Positions 11,156-20,610 are shown, numbered from the stretch's first letter. The stretch: 64,000 nucleotides of DNA from Hasllibacter halocynthiae (GCF_003003095.1 NZ_PVTT01000001.1:1240001-1304000), one strand, 5' to 3'. The notes: a model not told the origin generated them from the letters alone. Numbers and translations: made by a program.

Positions 11156-11174
11156 CGGAAACAGAACGTTTCCG
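11156..11174 (-). terminator. Stem-loop downstream of prmA
   Basis: A perfect 7-bp inverted repeat (CGGAAAC/GTTTCCG) with a 5-base loop begins 7 bases after the prmA stop. There is no T-run directly after the stem. A CTTTTTC run on the minus strand comes about 15-25 bases later. It could act as a weak terminator or mRNA 3' stabiliser. Confidence 0.4.
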
Positions 11175-11180
11175 TCACGA

Positions 11181-12059
11181 CTAGTCGCGCCGAAGCCGCA
11201 GTGCGGCCCAATCCCCGGCCTCGCGGCGACCGACCTCGGCAAAGCCGAGCACGCCATAGCGATCCGCGACCGGGTCCGCCTGGTCCCGCAGGAGGCCCGA
11301 GAGGATCAGGTCGCCCTCCGCCAGCGGCGCGACCCCGTCCGCCATCCCGAGGAGCGGCCCCATCAGGATGTTGGCCATCACGAGGTCGTAGGGCGCCGAG
11401 GCGGCGATGCGCGGGTGCCCGGTCCCGTCCGCCAGCACCGTCTCCACGGCGCCGGCGAGGCCGTTCGCAGCGAGGTTGGCCTCCGCCACCTCGATCGCCA
11501 CGGGATCGACGTCGGTCGCCACCACGACCGCCCCGGGCGCGGCCTTGCGTGCGGCCATCGCCAGGACGGCCGTTCCGCAGCCCAGGTCCAGCACCCGCGC
11601 CGGTACGCGCTCCGACAGGATCTCGTCGAGGAGGAGGAGGCATCCCAGCGTCGTGCCGTGGTGACCGGTGCCGAACGCCATCGCCGCTTCGATCAGAAGC
11701 GGCACCGATCCGGCGGGGACCTTCGCCGCGTCATGCGCGCCGTGGACGAAGAAGCGCCCGGCCTCGACGGGGGCCAGCTCGCGCCGGACATGGGCGACCC
11801 AGTCGGTCTCCGGCAGCTCGGACACGGCGAACGAGACGCCGAACGCCGCCTCGGCGAGCGCGAGGGCGACCGGGTCGGGCGCCTCGGTGAAGTAGCCCCC
11901 CACCTCCCAGAGGCCCGAGTCGTCCTCGACCTCGAAGACGCCGATCCCCTCGGGCGCGGGGTCCATCCCCTCAAGAGCCGTCTCGAGGCGGCGCGCGGCC
12001 CCCTCCCCCCGAAGGGTGGCGAAGGCGGTCCAGGTGGCGGGGGTGGTGGCTCGCGTCAT
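11181..12059 (-). CDS. prmA: Ribosomal protein L11 methyltransferase PrmA
   Basis: PrmA is a SAM-dependent enzyme that trimethylates ribosomal protein L11. It shows the substrate-binding N-terminal region, AFGTGHHGTT (the PrmA family motif), SAM motif I VLDLGCGTAVLAMAA, motif II VVATDVDPVAIEVAE, and VMANIL before the C-terminal strands. ATG 12059 gives a 292-residue protein of normal length. In-frame codons upstream of it are low-complexity. Confidence 0.95.
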   Translation of the reverse strand: MTRATTPATWTAFATLRGEGAARRLETALEGMDPAPEGIGVFEVEDDSGLWEVGGYFTEAPDPVALALAEAAFGVSFAVSELPETDWVAHVRRELAPVEAGRFFVHGAHDAAKVPAGSVPLLIEAAMAFGTGHHGTTLGCLLLLDEILSERVPARVLDLGCGTAVLAMAARKAAPGAVVVATDVDPVAIEVAEANLAANGLAGAVETVLADGTGHPRIAASAPYDLVMANILMGPLLGMADGVAPLAEGDLILSGLLRDQADPVADRYGVLGFAEVGRREAGDWAALRLRRD

Positions 12060-12103
12060 GCCGGCCCCCTGCCCCGGCGCGGCGTCCGGGGCAAGGTCGC
12101 GCG

Positions 12104-12751
12104 TCAGGCGGCGGTGCCGACGGGGCAGGTCACGCCCGTGCCGCCGAGGCCGCAATAGCCGCCCGGGTTCTTCGCCAGGTACTGCTGGTGGTAGCCTTCC
12201 GCGAAGTAGAACTCAGGCGCGTCCTCGATCTCCGTGGTGATCGCGCCGTAGCCGGCCGCGTCCAGCCGCTTCTGGAAGTCGCGGCGCGACGCCTCGGCCG
12301 CCTGGCGCTGCGCGTCGCTCGTCACGTAGATGCCCGAGCGGTACTGCGTGCCGCGATCGTTGCCCTGGCGCATGCCCTGCGTCGGGTCGTGTCCTTCCCA
12401 GAAGGTCCTGAGCAGCGTCTCGTAGGAGACCTCGGACGGGTCAAAGACCACGCGCACCACCTCGTTCTGGTTGGTGCGGCCCGAGCAGACCTCCTCGTAG
12501 GTGGGGTTGGGGGTGTCGCCGCCCTGATAGCCGACGGCGGTGCTGATCACGCCGGGGATCTGCCAGAACATCCGCTCGGCGCCCCAGAAGCAGCCCATCC
12601 CGAAATAGGCGACCTCGGCCCCCTCGGGCACGGCCTTGAGGTCCGCGCCGTTGACGTGGTGCGCCTTGGCGGTCGGGATGGGCGCGTCGCGGCCCGGAAG
12701 GGTCTCGGACGCGGGAAGCCTCTCGGCGGGTTTGGTGCTGAAGCCGAACAT
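12104..12751 (-). CDS. msrA: Peptide-methionine (S)-S-oxide reductase MsrA
   Basis: MsrA reduces methionine-S-sulfoxide in proteins. The catalytic motif GCFWG has the nucleophilic cysteine at residue 54. Further family blocks are [31 protein letters not shown] and AEGYHQQYL. The C-terminal cysteines in the segments YCGLGG and VTCPVG are likely resolving residues. The extension of about 45 residues before the core is common in alphaproteobacteria and is not a signal peptide. Confidence 0.97.
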   Translation of the reverse strand: MFGFSTKPAERLPASETLPGRDAPIPTAKAHHVNGADLKAVPEGAEVAYFGMGCFWGAERMFWQIPGVISTAVGYQGGDTPNPTYEEVCSGRTNQNEVVRVVFDPSEVSYETLLRTFWEGHDPTQGMRQGNDRGTQYRSGIYVTSDAQRQAAEASRRDFQKRLDAAGYGAITTEIEDAPEFYFAEGYHQQYLAKNPGGYCGLGGTGVTCPVGTAA

Positions 12752-12834
12752 GGAGGAACCTCGCTGTGGTGCCTTCCGAAGATAGGTGCGGCGGGGGCGT
12801 CTGCCTACTCCCGCGCCTGCCCGGGCCTGCGGAG

Positions 12835-12860
12835 GCGGCGGGGACGGCGACCCCCGCCGC
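12835..12860 (-). terminator. GC-rich stem-loop after the secreted unknown
   Basis: A perfect 9-bp inverted repeat (12835-12843 and 12852-12860, GCGGCGGGG/CCCCGCCGC) with an 8-base loop lies 9 bases downstream of the stop of the minus-strand gene ending at 12869. There is no T-tract, so this is a probable but unproven terminator. Confidence 0.4.
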
Positions 12861-12868
12861 GGGCGCCA

Positions 12869-13795
12869 TCAGTGGGCGCCGTGATCCATGCCGTGCTCGC
12901 TCATGGCGGCGATGCGGCGCTTCTGGTCGGGGGTCAGCTGCGCGTCGAGGAAGCCTTCCCAGGACTGCCAGGCGCCCCGCGCGGCGGCGTCGACCGCCGC
13001 CCGGTCGCCCGTGGCGAGGGCGGCGCGGACGTGGTCGGCGGCCTGCGCGCAGCCGGCGAGCAGCGCCCGTTCCTGCCCGCCGGGGATGTTGGCTATCCAC
13101 ACCGGCCCTTCGAGGGTGCGCTCGCAGCCGTCCGGGGTGGCGAGGACCAGCCCCCGCGCGGCGGCCATCCCGGCGCCGTTCGCCCATTCGGCCGGGAGCC
13201 CCAGCTCGAGATAGGGCAGGAGGCGGTTGTGCGAGGCGAAAGGCCCGTCGGGGTTCGGGATCGGGCCGGCCCAGGCATGCACCATCGCCAGCCGGCCGCG
13301 GTCGTCGCCGGCGTTGCGGTACTCGCGGTCGAGCCACCAGTTGCCCAGGCCCCGCAGGAACGGGCGGTCCTCGGTCGCGGCCTCGAACGCCCCCTCGAAG
13401 TCGTGGACGTGCCAGCGGTCCCCGCCCCCCGTGAAGCCCGCGGGCAGCGCCTCGCCATGCCGCAGGCGGACGACGAAGGCCGCGCCGGTCAGGACCTGGC
13501 GGCCGCCGATCTCCGTGTACATCAGGTTCGAGGGTTGCGCGAAGTCGAGGCGCGCGTCCGAGCCGGCGTAGTCGGGGCCGCCGTCGCGGTACCAGTGCTG
13601 GCCCATCAGCGGCTCGTCCCCGCCGAAGGGGCGCCAGCCGTCGGCCCGGGCGACGGAGATGTCGGCGTAGCGGTCCAGCACGGCCCGGACCTGGGCCAGC
13701 TCGGCGGCGGGGTCGGCGACGGCGAGCGTGGGGGCGAGGGCGGGGGCGCCCAGGGCGAGCACGACCGCGAGCGCGGCCTTGAGGGATCGGAGCAT
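12869..13795 (-). CDS. Secreted protein of unknown function
   Basis: The 308-residue product begins with a clear signal peptide (about 1-27, hydrophobic core AALAVVLALGAPALAP, cleavage near AVADP). ATG 13795 is preceded by GGGAGAA. The mature part is rich in Trp, Gly and Asp (MGQHWYRDGG, GNWWLDREYRNAGDD) and ends in a His-rich tail, EHGMDHGAH, that could bind metal. I recognise no family. It probably acts in the periplasm. It lies between priA and msrA on the same strand but with more than 100 bp on each side. Confidence 0.8.
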   Translation of the reverse strand: MLRSLKAALAVVLALGAPALAPTLAVADPAAELAQVRAVLDRYADISVARADGWRPFGGDEPLMGQHWYRDGGPDYAGSDARLDFAQPSNLMYTEIGGRQVLTGAAFVVRLRHGEALPAGFTGGGDRWHVHDFEGAFEAATEDRPFLRGLGNWWLDREYRNAGDDRGRLAMVHAWAGPIPNPDGPFASHNRLLPYLELGLPAEWANGAGMAAARGLVLATPDGCERTLEGPVWIANIPGGQERALLAGCAQAADHVRAALATGDRAAVDAAARGAWQSWEGFLDAQLTPDQKRRIAAMSEHGMDHGAH

Positions 13796-13897
13796 GACGT
13801 TCTCCCGCTGGTTCGTCGTGATTCCTTCGAGGCGCGAGGTCGGGGCCGCGCGCCTGTCATTCAATGACCGGCGGGCCGAACGGCGGAAGCCTGCCGC

Positions 13898-16126
13898 CTA
13901 GAGGAAGCTCTGCGGGTCGACGTCGACGGAGACGCGGGTCGTGGCGGGCCAGCGGAACTGCGAGAGCCAGTCCGCGACGGCCGCCTGGATCGGCACGCCC
14001 CGGTCGGCCTTGACCAGAAGGCGCACGCGGTGGCGGCCGCGCACCAGGGCGATGGGCGCCGCGGCGGGCCCCCACAGCTCGGCCCCCGCGCGGCGCAGGG
14101 GCTCGTCCCGGCGGGCCATCTCCTCGGCGAGGCCGTAGGCCTCGTGCATCTCGGGGGAGGAGACGACGATCCCGGCCATGCGGCCGTAGGGGGGCACGCC
14201 GATGGCCCGCCGCTCGGCGGCCTCGGCGGCCCAGAAATCCTCCTCCGCTCCGGCGAGGATCGCCTTGATGACCGGGTGCTCGGGCTGCGCCGACTGCAGG
14301 AGGGCGACGCCCCCCGCGCCCATGCGCCCCGCCCGGCCCGCCACCTGGCGCATCAGGGCGAAGGTCCGCTCGGCTGCGCGAAGATCCGAACCCTGGAGGC
14401 CCAGGTCGGCGTCGATCACCCCCACGAGGGTCAGGAGGGGGAAGTTGTGCCCCTTCGCGACGAGCTGCGTGCCGATCACGATGTCGGCGGCGCCCTTCGC
14501 GATCTCCTCGATCTCGGCCTTCAGCTGGCGCGCGCTGCCGTAGAGGTCCGATGAGAGGATCGCGACGCGGGCTTCGGGGAAACGCTCGGCGACCTCCTCG
14601 GCCATCCGCTCGACCCCCGGGCCGACGGGGGCCAGCTTCCCCTCGACGCCGCATTCGGGGCACTCGGCCGGCATGGGGCGCGTCTCGCCGCACTGGTGGC
14701 ACATCAGCAGCTTGCGGAACCTGTGCTCGACCATGCGGGCGTCGCATTGGTGGCAGCCGATCTGGTGACCGCAGGCGCGGCAGACCTGCACGGGCGCGTA
14801 GCCGCGGCGGTTCAGGAAGACGAGGGACTGCTCGCCCCGGTCCAGCCGCTCGCGCATGGCCTCGGCGAGGGTCGGGCCGATCCAGCGCGAGGGTTCCAGC
14901 CTCTCGCGGCGCAGGTCCACGGCGCGCATCATCGGCAGCTCGCCGGCCCCGAAGCGGCTGCCCAGGACGAGGCGGTCGTAGCGCCCCTCCTTCGCGTTCA
15001 CCCAGGTCTCGAGCGAGGGCGTGGCCGATGCGAGGATCACCTGCGCCCTGGCGTGCGAGGCGCGCAGCACGGCCATGTCGCGGGCGTTGTAGAGGACGCC
15101 GTCCTCCTGCTTGTAAGAGGGGTCGTGCTCCTCGTCGACGACGACGAGGCCGAGGTCCGCATAGGGCAGGAAGAGGGCCGAGCGGGCGCCGACGACGAGG
15201 CGCGCCTGCCCTTCGGCGACGCGCCGGAAGCAGCGCCGCCGCTCGGTGCCGGTGACGCCGGAATGCCATTCGGCGGGCTTGGCGCCGAAGCGCCGCTCGA
15301 CCCGCGCGACGAACTCGGAGGTCAGGGCGATCTCCGGCAGGAGGACGAGGGCCTGGCGGCCCCGGCGCAGGCATTCGGCGACGGCCTCGAGATAGACCTC
15401 CGTCTTGCCCGAGCCGGTGACGCCCTTCAGCAGCGTGGTGCCGTACCCACCCCCCCGGACCTTGGCCCGCAGGTCGATGGCGGCGTGCTCCTGCGCCTCG
15501 GTCAGCTCGACGCCCGGGCGGTCCGGGTCGAGGGGGGCGTAGGGCGGGTCGCGCGGGCGCTCGACCTCCGCGAGGGTTCCGGCGTCGAGGAGGCCCTTGA
15601 TCACGGAGGAGGTGACGCCCGCGGCGGCCGACAGCTCGGCCCGGGTGACGGGCTGGCCGTCGAATTCCCCCAAGGCGTCCATGACCTTGCGGCGCGCGTC
15701 CGTCATGCGCGCGGGCTCGGGCCCGCCGGGCACGAGGAGGCGGACGGTGCCCGCGTCCTCGCCGAGGCCAGGCGCGCGGGTGGCGAGGCGCAGCATCGCG
15801 TGCATCGGGGTGAGCGTGTAGGCGCCCGCCCGCTCGAGGAAGTCGCGCATCTCCTCGGGCATCGGGGGCAGGTCGAGCACCCGCCCGACCGCGCGGGTGC
15901 GGGCGTAGTCGTAGTCGCCCCTGCCCGGCCCCCAGACCACGCCGATCACCGTGCGGGGCCCCAGCGGCACCTCGACATAGGAGCCGGGGACGCACCCCCC
16001 CTCCGGCGCCTTGTAGTCGAGCAGGCGGTCGAGGGGCTGGGCGGTCAGCACGGCGACGAGGGCGCCCTCGGGGAAGCTGCCGTCCGCCGACCGCGCGGGC
16101 GGGGTAAGGAGGTTCATGCTACCCAT
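13898..16126 (-). CDS. priA: Primosomal replication protein N' (PriA helicase)
   Basis: PriA reloads the replisome at stalled forks. Visible parts are an N-terminal DNA-binding domain ([17 protein letters not shown]), Walker [14 protein letters not shown], the DEEHD box [30 protein letters not shown], and two zinc-binding clusters ([13 protein letters not shown] and [17 protein letters not shown]). Helicase motifs [21 protein letters not shown] and QVAGRAGR follow. The length of 742 residues is typical. The start could be this ATG or the internal ATG three codons later. Confidence 0.97.
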   Translation of the reverse strand: MGSMNLLTPPARSADGSFPEGALVAVLTAQPLDRLLDYKAPEGGCVPGSYVEVPLGPRTVIGVVWGPGRGDYDYARTRAVGRVLDLPPMPEEMRDFLERAGAYTLTPMHAMLRLATRAPGLGEDAGTVRLLVPGGPEPARMTDARRKVMDALGEFDGQPVTRAELSAAAGVTSSVIKGLLDAGTLAEVERPRDPPYAPLDPDRPGVELTEAQEHAAIDLRAKVRGGGYGTTLLKGVTGSGKTEVYLEAVAECLRRGRQALVLLPEIALTSEFVARVERRFGAKPAEWHSGVTGTERRRCFRRVAEGQARLVVGARSALFLPYADLGLVVVDEEHDPSYKQEDGVLYNARDMAVLRASHARAQVILASATPSLETWVNAKEGRYDRLVLGSRFGAGELPMMRAVDLRRERLEPSRWIGPTLAEAMRERLDRGEQSLVFLNRRGYAPVQVCRACGHQIGCHQCDARMVEHRFRKLLMCHQCGETRPMPAECPECGVEGKLAPVGPGVERMAEEVAERFPEARVAILSSDLYGSARQLKAEIEEIAKGAADIVIGTQLVAKGHNFPLLTLVGVIDADLGLQGSDLRAAERTFALMRQVAGRAGRMGAGGVALLQSAQPEHPVIKAILAGAEEDFWAAEAAERRAIGVPPYGRMAGIVVSSPEMHEAYGLAEEMARRDEPLRRAGAELWGPAAAPIALVRGRHRVRLLVKADRGVPIQAAVADWLSQFRWPATTRVSVDVDPQSFL

Positions 16127-16171
16127 CGCGGCCCCGGCGCGTTAGGGCGTCGAGACAAGAAGGAGACCCCC

Positions 16172-16825
16172 ATGAAGTTCTTCGTCGATACCGCCGAGGT
16201 GGACGACATCCGCGAGCTGAGCGACCTCGGGATGGTCGACGGCGTCACAACCAACCCATCGCTCATCGCGAAATCGGGACGCGATTTCAAGGAGGTGGTC
16301 GCCGAGATCGCCGGCTTCGTCGAGGGCCCCGTCTCGGCCGAGACGGTCGCGCCGGACTTCGACGGCATGATGGCCGAGGGCAAGGAGCTGGCCAAGATCG
16401 GGAGCAACATCGCCATCAAGGTCCCGCTCACCTGGGACGGGCTGAAGGCCTGCAACCACCTGACGAACGACGGGCACATGGTGAACGTCACGCTCTGCTT
16501 CTCCGCGGGCCAGGCGCTGCTGGCGGCCAAGGCGGGGGCGACCTTCATCTCCCCCTTCATCGGCCGGCTGGACGACATCGACCTCGACGGGATGGACCTG
16601 ATCGCGGACATCCGCCAGATCTACGACAACTATGGCTTCGAGACCCAGATCCTCGCCGCGTCGATCCGCACGGGCGCGCATGTGCGCGAGGCCGCGAAGA
16701 TCGGCGCGGACGTGATGACCGCCCCCCCGAAGGTGATTCGCCAGATGGCGTCGCACCCGCTGACGGACAAGGGGCTGGAGGCGTTCCTGAAGGACTGGGA
16801 GGGCACCGGGCAGTCGATCCTCTAG
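16172..16825 (+). CDS. fsa: Fructose-6-phosphate aldolase / transaldolase-like protein
   Basis: A class I aldolase of the small transaldolase family. The protein has [18 protein letters not shown], the [13 protein letters not shown] motif and the Schiff-base lysine in [11 protein letters not shown] (Lys83), plus [10 protein letters not shown] and ILAASIRT. At 217 residues it matches FSA/TalC rather than the long transaldolases. Whether it acts as F6P aldolase or transaldolase cannot be told from sequence. A strong AAGGAG site lies 8 bases before ATG 16172, and a clear terminator follows, so it is probably a single-gene unit. It is divergent from priA. Confidence 0.93.
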   Translation: MKFFVDTAEVDDIRELSDLGMVDGVTTNPSLIAKSGRDFKEVVAEIAGFVEGPVSAETVAPDFDGMMAEGKELAKIGSNIAIKVPLTWDGLKACNHLTNDGHMVNVTLCFSAGQALLAAKAGATFISPFIGRLDDIDLDGMDLIADIRQIYDNYGFETQILAASIRTGAHVREAAKIGADVMTAPPKVIRQMASHPLTDKGLEAFLKDWEGTGQSIL

Positions 16826-16849
16826 GCGCCCGGAAGGTTCCATCGAGGA

Positions 16850-16888
16850 GGGCCGGCCGACCGCGAGGGGCCGGCCCTTTCCTTTTCC
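16850..16888 (+). terminator. Rho-independent terminator after fsa
   Basis: A perfect 9-bp stem (GGGCCGGCC at 16850-16858, GGCCGGCCC at 16869-16877) with a 10-base loop is followed by a T-rich tract (TTTCCTTTTCC). It starts 24 bases after the fsa stop. Confidence 0.8.
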
Positions 16889-17432
16889 GCCAGCGGCTTG
16901 CAGGCGGAGCGGGACCGGCGCGCGCGTCCCGCGGCCCCTGCAACGCGCGCCGCGTTAACCCCGCGGCAAGCCCCCTGGGCCAGACTGTCCCCCGCAAGGC
17001 GGGAAGGGACCGGGCGGGATGCGACGAACCACCCCCATAGCCGAGGCGGGAGGCCCCCGCCCCGGCCGCGCAGGGAGCGCGAGGCCGCGGGGCCGCCGGG
17101 GGATCGGCGGCGGACGGTCGGGAGAGGTGCGTCCGGGGGATCGGCGGACCGCTTCGGACGGGGCCGTCTCCGGGCGGCGGCGGCGCGGTGCGGCCTCCGT
17201 CCGGTTCGCCGGCGGCGGGGTGCGGACGTGCGCCGCCGCGCCGCTCCTTCCGGCCGGCGGCGCGCCTTCGGGTGCCGGGCGCCGGGGCGCCGGTCCGGGA
17301 GGGGGTGCCCGGGCGGCGGGGAACGGGTCCCGGCCCGGCGCGGTCCGTGGCGGCGCGCGGCCTTCGGGGCCCGATCTCGGCGGAGGGGCCGGCGCTGCGT
17401 GCGGAGAACCGCGCGCGGCGCCGGGCGGCGGG
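16889..17432. other. GC-extreme stretch without a recognisable gene
   Basis: About 540 bases between the fsa terminator and the DUF411 gene are extremely G+C-rich. All long open frames here give Arg/Ala/Gly/Pro-rich translations without domains, signal peptides or ribosome sites. I see no gene, RNA or clear repeat. It may be decayed coding sequence. Confidence 0.6.
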
Positions 17433-17867
17433 CTAGCGGCCCGCCTCGTGGAAGACCTCGCCAGCGCCGGCGGTGCCACCGAAGGCGATCACGTCGTATC
17501 GGGCGTCGGGGTCGTCCCCCATCCCCGGCGAGCCGGACGGCATCCCCGGCACGGCGAGACCGGCGATGGCCGGCTGCGCGGCGAGGAGGCGCGCGACCGC
17601 GTCGAAGGGCACGTGCCCCTCGAGGACGTAGCCCCCGACGAGGGCGGTGTGGCAGGACCGGTGCCCCGGCGTGATGCCGAGGTCGTCCTTGAGGGCGGCG
17701 ACGTCCGTCTCGCGGATGGAGACGTCGTAGCCCTCGGCCCGGGCGAGGTCGGCCCAGGCATGGCAGCAGCCGCATCCCGGCGAGGGCATGACGGTCATGG
17801 CGGGGGCCTCCGCAAGGGCGGGGGCGGCGAGGAAGAGGGCGGCGAGGGCCGCAATTCGAGTGTTCAT
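17433..17867 (-). CDS. DUF411 family metal-binding protein (copper-associated)
   Basis: A secreted small protein with a signal peptide (about 1-19, ending ALAE). The DUF411 signature is the cysteine cluster PSPGCGCCHAW (Cys32, Cys34, Cys35), with the conserved GHRSCHTALVGGYVLEGHVP and the C-terminal block GLAVPGMPSGSPGM. DUF411 proteins are commonly found beside copper-handling genes and are thought to bind metal in the periplasm. That role is inferred. It is followed 39 bp upstream on the same strand by a His/Cys-rich partner, so the two are probably co-transcribed. Confidence 0.93.
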   Translation of the reverse strand: MNTRIAALAALFLAAPALAEAPAMTVMPSPGCGCCHAWADLARAEGYDVSIRETDVAALKDDLGITPGHRSCHTALVGGYVLEGHVPFDAVARLLAAQPAIAGLAVPGMPSGSPGMGDDPDARYDVIAFGGTAGAGEVFHEAGR

Positions 17868-17906
17868 GGCATCGGTTCCGCTTGGGTTTCGGTGAGGGCT
17901 TCGTCC

Positions 17907-18209
17907 TCAGCCGAGGCGGGGCGGACCGGTGGGCGGCGCATGGAGGCGGCCCGAGGGAAGCGTCGCGCGCGCGGGAAGGACGCGGCCGGCCTGGACGGGT
18001 TCGGTGGCGGCCGCGGGCGCGGATGCGAGCACGGTGCAGAGGGCGCAGGGCCCGTGATGGCCGGCATGGTGGGCTGCGTGGTGGGCGGCGCAGCAGGCCG
18101 GCGGCGCGTCCGCGACCTCGGGCTGGCGGGCGCCGTGCGGGGCGCCGCCGGGGAGGGCCGGGCCGAGCAGGGCGAGCAGCAGTGCGAGTATGGCGAGGGC
18201 GCGGAGCAT
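17907..18209 (-). CDS. Small secreted His/Cys-rich protein, DUF2946-like
   Basis: A 100-residue protein with a signal-peptide-like hydrophobic start (MLRALAILALLLALLGPALPGG) and a striking metal-binding centre, CCAAHHAAHHAGHHGPCALC, at about residues 38-57. A Pro-rich tail follows. The spacing of His pairs before a CxxC resembles DUF2946 proteins, which are usually coded next to copper or TonB-receptor genes. Family membership is judged from memory. It is the first gene of a pair with the DUF411 gene 39 bp downstream, and the two likely form a periplasmic copper-sensing or buffering unit. Confidence 0.75.
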   Translation of the reverse strand: MLRALAILALLLALLGPALPGGAPHGARQPEVADAPPACCAAHHAAHHAGHHGPCALCTVLASAPAAATEPVQAGRVLPARATLPSGRLHAPPTGPPRLG

Positions 18210-18437
18210 CGCGGAAGAGGATGGGGAATCGGCGCGCGGATGGGAAGGGGCCGGGCGCCCGGCGGGAAAAGGACGGGCGGGCGCGCCGGCGCATCCGCGT
18301 GCCCTGCCGGTCACGTGACCGGGGCGAGACACCGCCCCCCGGCGGAGTCCGCGGCCGGTGGACCGGCCGGGCCGGCGCCCGCTACCCCTTCCCCCGAAGG
18401 CCGGCACGGGGACCGGCGCGAGAACCGGGGGCGCGGC

Positions 18438-19160
18438 ATGTCCACCCAACCAGCATCTATCGAAGGCGACGTCCGCCAGCGGATCCTGAAGGACCCGGAG
18501 GTCATCCTGAGGGACAGGGACCTGATGGCGGCGCTGGTCGCGCGCCACGAGGCGGCGGCGGGCGGCAACGTCGTCGACCTGCGGGGCCTCGCCATGGCCC
18601 GCCTGGAGGAGCGCCTGGACCGCCTGGAGGAGACCCATCGCAGCGTCATCGCGGCGGCCTACGAGAACCTCGCCGGGACGAACCAGATCCACCGCGCCGT
18701 GCTGCGCCTGATGGATCCGGCGGCGTTCGAGGGGTTCATGGCCGACCTCGGCGGCGAGGTCGCGGAGATCCTCAGGGTGGAGTCGGTGCGCCTCGTGCTG
18801 GAGGGCGCGGACTGCATCGAGCCCGCGCCCATCGGCACGTTCGGCGAGGTCCTGCAGGTCGTGCCGCGCGGCTTCGTGGACGGCTATGCCGGCCGCGGCA
18901 GGCCGGGGCCCGCGCGCTGCGTGACGCTGCGCCAGATGCCCGAGGACGATGAGGGGATGCACGTGGGAATGCACGGGCCGGACGGCGAGCCGATCGGATC
19001 GGAGGCGGTGCTGGCGCTGGACCTCGGCGAGGGGCGGCTGCCCGCGGCGCTGATCCTGGGCTGCGAGGACCCGCACCAGTTCAAGCCCGGGCAGGCGACC
19101 GACCTCCTCGCGTTCTTCGCGGGGGTCTTCGAGCGCGCGCTGCGGCGGTGGCTGGCATGA
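18438..19160 (+). CDS. DUF484 family protein
   Basis: A 240-residue cytoplasmic protein. The N-terminal segment (VRQRILKDPEVILRDRDLMAALV) and the heptad-like LEERLDRLEETHRSVIAAAYENL are typical of DUF484, with a GAF-like C-terminal region ending DLLAFFAGVFERALRRWLA. DUF484 genes often precede xerC, as here, but the molecular role is unknown. The next gene overlaps by 4 bp, so this gene, the small unknown and xerC form one operon. Start ATG 18438 gives the normal N-terminus. Confidence 0.9.
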   Translation: MSTQPASIEGDVRQRILKDPEVILRDRDLMAALVARHEAAAGGNVVDLRGLAMARLEERLDRLEETHRSVIAAAYENLAGTNQIHRAVLRLMDPAAFEGFMADLGGEVAEILRVESVRLVLEGADCIEPAPIGTFGEVLQVVPRGFVDGYAGRGRPGPARCVTLRQMPEDDEGMHVGMHGPDGEPIGSEAVLALDLGEGRLPAALILGCEDPHQFKPGQATDLLAFFAGVFERALRRWLA

Positions 19161-19531
19161 GCCGCCGCTGGGTCGACGCCATGCTGGCGGAAGCCGGCGC
19201 GGGCCGGATCGCCCCCGCCTTCGTCCCGGTTCACGGCCCGGTGGCGCGGTCCGGGGCGGGACCGGCGAACTCGGACGCGGCGCCGGGGCGGCCCGCGCCC
19301 CTGCGGGAGGTGCGCGGCGGCGCCCGCGCGGCGCTGGAGGCGATGCTGGCGCGCGCCGCGCGGGAGGCGCCCGCCGTCCCCGGCGCCCTCGCCCCCCTGG
19401 GCCGCGCGCCCGTGCCCGAGGGCGGCTGGACCGTCGAGGCCTGGTGGGCGAGCCTCGACGCCATGCCGCGCGTCGCGGTGGTCCGGCTGGAGCCCCGGGG
19501 CGGGACGCCGCAGCTCGCCTCGCCGGCCTGA
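19157..19531 (+). CDS. Small unknown protein between DUF484 gene and xerC
   Basis: A 124-residue Ala/Pro/Arg-rich protein with no membrane helix and no recognised domain. The most structured-looking part is the C-terminal half (GGWTVEAWWASLDAMPRVAVVRLEP). ATG 19157 overlaps the upstream stop (ATGA). An in-frame ATG three codons earlier is also possible. Position within a compact operon, 7 bp before xerC, supports it being real. Confidence 0.65.
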   Translation: MSRRWVDAMLAEAGAGRIAPAFVPVHGPVARSGAGPANSDAAPGRPAPLREVRGGARAALEAMLARAAREAPAVPGALAPLGRAPVPEGGWTVEAWWASLDAMPRVAVVRLEPRGGTPQLASPA

Positions 19532-19538
19532 GCGGCCG

Positions 19539-20477
19539 GTGGCCGGGAAGGGTCCGGGTGGCGGCGGCCTCGCCATCGCGCCGGCGCTGCGCGACGCCCT
19601 GGCGCGCTGGGGGGACCACCTGACGGGCGTGGAGGGCCGCGCGGCCCGCACCCGGGCCGAGTATGCGCGCGACGCGGCGGCCTTCCTCGACTTCCACGGG
19701 CGGCACCGGGGCGGGGCGGAGGGGGCCCGCACGCTGGGCGAGGTGCGGATCGGGGACATGCGGGCCTTCATGGCGGCCGAGCGGGCGCGGGGCCTGGGGG
19801 CGCGCAGCCTCGCGCGGCGCCTCTCGGCGGTGAAGGCGTTCGCGGGCTGGCTGGCGGAGCGCGAGGGGATCGACGTGACGGCGATCCTGGCCGCGAGGGC
19901 GCCGAAGTTCGACCGCCCCCTGCCCCGCCCGCTGGCGCCGGAGGACGCGCGCGCGGTGCTGTCGGACGCCGGCGCGGACGGGAGCTGGGTCGCGGCGCGC
20001 GACCGGGCGGTGCTGGCGCTGCTCTGGGCGTGCGGGCTGCGGATCGGCGAGGCGCTGGCCCTGCCCTTCGCCGCGCATCCGCTGGAGGCGTCCGTCACCA
20101 TCCGCGGCAAGGGCGGCAAGGAGCGGCGGGTGCCGGTCCTTCCGGCCGCAGCGGAGGCGGTGGCGGAGTACGTGCGCCTCTGCCCCCTGCCGCTCGAGGG
20201 GGGCGCGCTGTTCCGGGGCGTGCGGGGCGGGCCGCTCGATCCCGGGGCCGTCCGGGGCGCGATGCGGGCGGCGCGCGCGCGCCTCGGCCTGCCGCAGAGC
20301 GCGACGCCGCACGCCCTGCGCCACAGCTTCGCCACGCATCTGCTGGCCGCGGGCGGCGACCTGCGCGCCATCCAGGAGCTGCTGGGCCACGCCAGCCTCT
20401 CGACCACGCAGGCCTACACGGCCGTCGACACCGTGCGCCTGCTGGAGGTCTACGAGGCCGCCCACCCCAAGGCCTGA
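19539..20477 (+). CDS. xerC: Tyrosine recombinase XerC
   Basis: XerC resolves chromosome dimers with XerD at dif. The protein has the SAM-like N-terminal domain (about 15-115) and the catalytic domain with all active residues: Arg168 (CGLRIGE), Lys191 (GKGGKER), His258 and Arg261 (HALRHSF), His284 (LGHASLSTTQ) and Tyr293 (YTAVD). The start is GTG 19539, 7 bp after the previous stop. The 312-residue length is normal. No flanking att-like repeats were seen, so it is the housekeeping enzyme rather than an integrase. Confidence 0.94.
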   Translation: MAGKGPGGGGLAIAPALRDALARWGDHLTGVEGRAARTRAEYARDAAAFLDFHGRHRGGAEGARTLGEVRIGDMRAFMAAERARGLGARSLARRLSAVKAFAGWLAEREGIDVTAILAARAPKFDRPLPRPLAPEDARAVLSDAGADGSWVAARDRAVLALLWACGLRIGEALALPFAAHPLEASVTIRGKGGKERRVPVLPAAAEAVAEYVRLCPLPLEGGALFRGVRGGPLDPGAVRGAMRAARARLGLPQSATPHALRHSFATHLLAAGGDLRAIQELLGHASLSTTQAYTAVDTVRLLEVYEAAHPKA

Positions 20478-20591
20478 GGGGCGAAGGCGGGCCGCCACCT
20501 CGGCGCCGGAACCGCCGGCCCCGCCCGGAGCGGCGCCCCCGTGCCCTTCGACCGCGTGAAAGGCAGGGACCGGGGATGCCGCAGGGCCGTG

Positions 20592-20610
20592 CGTCAGGGG
20601 GTCCCTGACG
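20592..20610. repeat. Perfect 8-bp dyad between xerC and a convergent small gene
   Basis: CGTCAGGG and CCCTGACG flank a 3-base centre, GGT. It lies 115 bp after the xerC stop and about 110 bp before the convergent small membrane-protein stop. It has no T-run on either side. It could be a bidirectional terminator hairpin or a regulator site. Confidence 0.4.

Noticed and set aside
14696-16825. A 709-codon plus-strand frame across priA into fsa
   Set aside because: Only the fsa part with its own AAGGAG site is a gene. The upstream portion is antisense to PriA.
17019-19160. A 713-codon plus-strand open frame covering the GC-rich gap and the DUF484 gene
   Set aside because: Only its last 240 codons are real (DUF484). 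The rest translates to Arg/Gly/Ala-rich sequence opposite the DUF411 and DUF2946-like genes, a GC-skew artefact.
19539-20477. XerC as a mobile-element integrase
   Set aside because: The DUF484-xerC operon context is the chromosomal housekeeping one, and there is no tRNA target, direct repeat or phage gene nearby.
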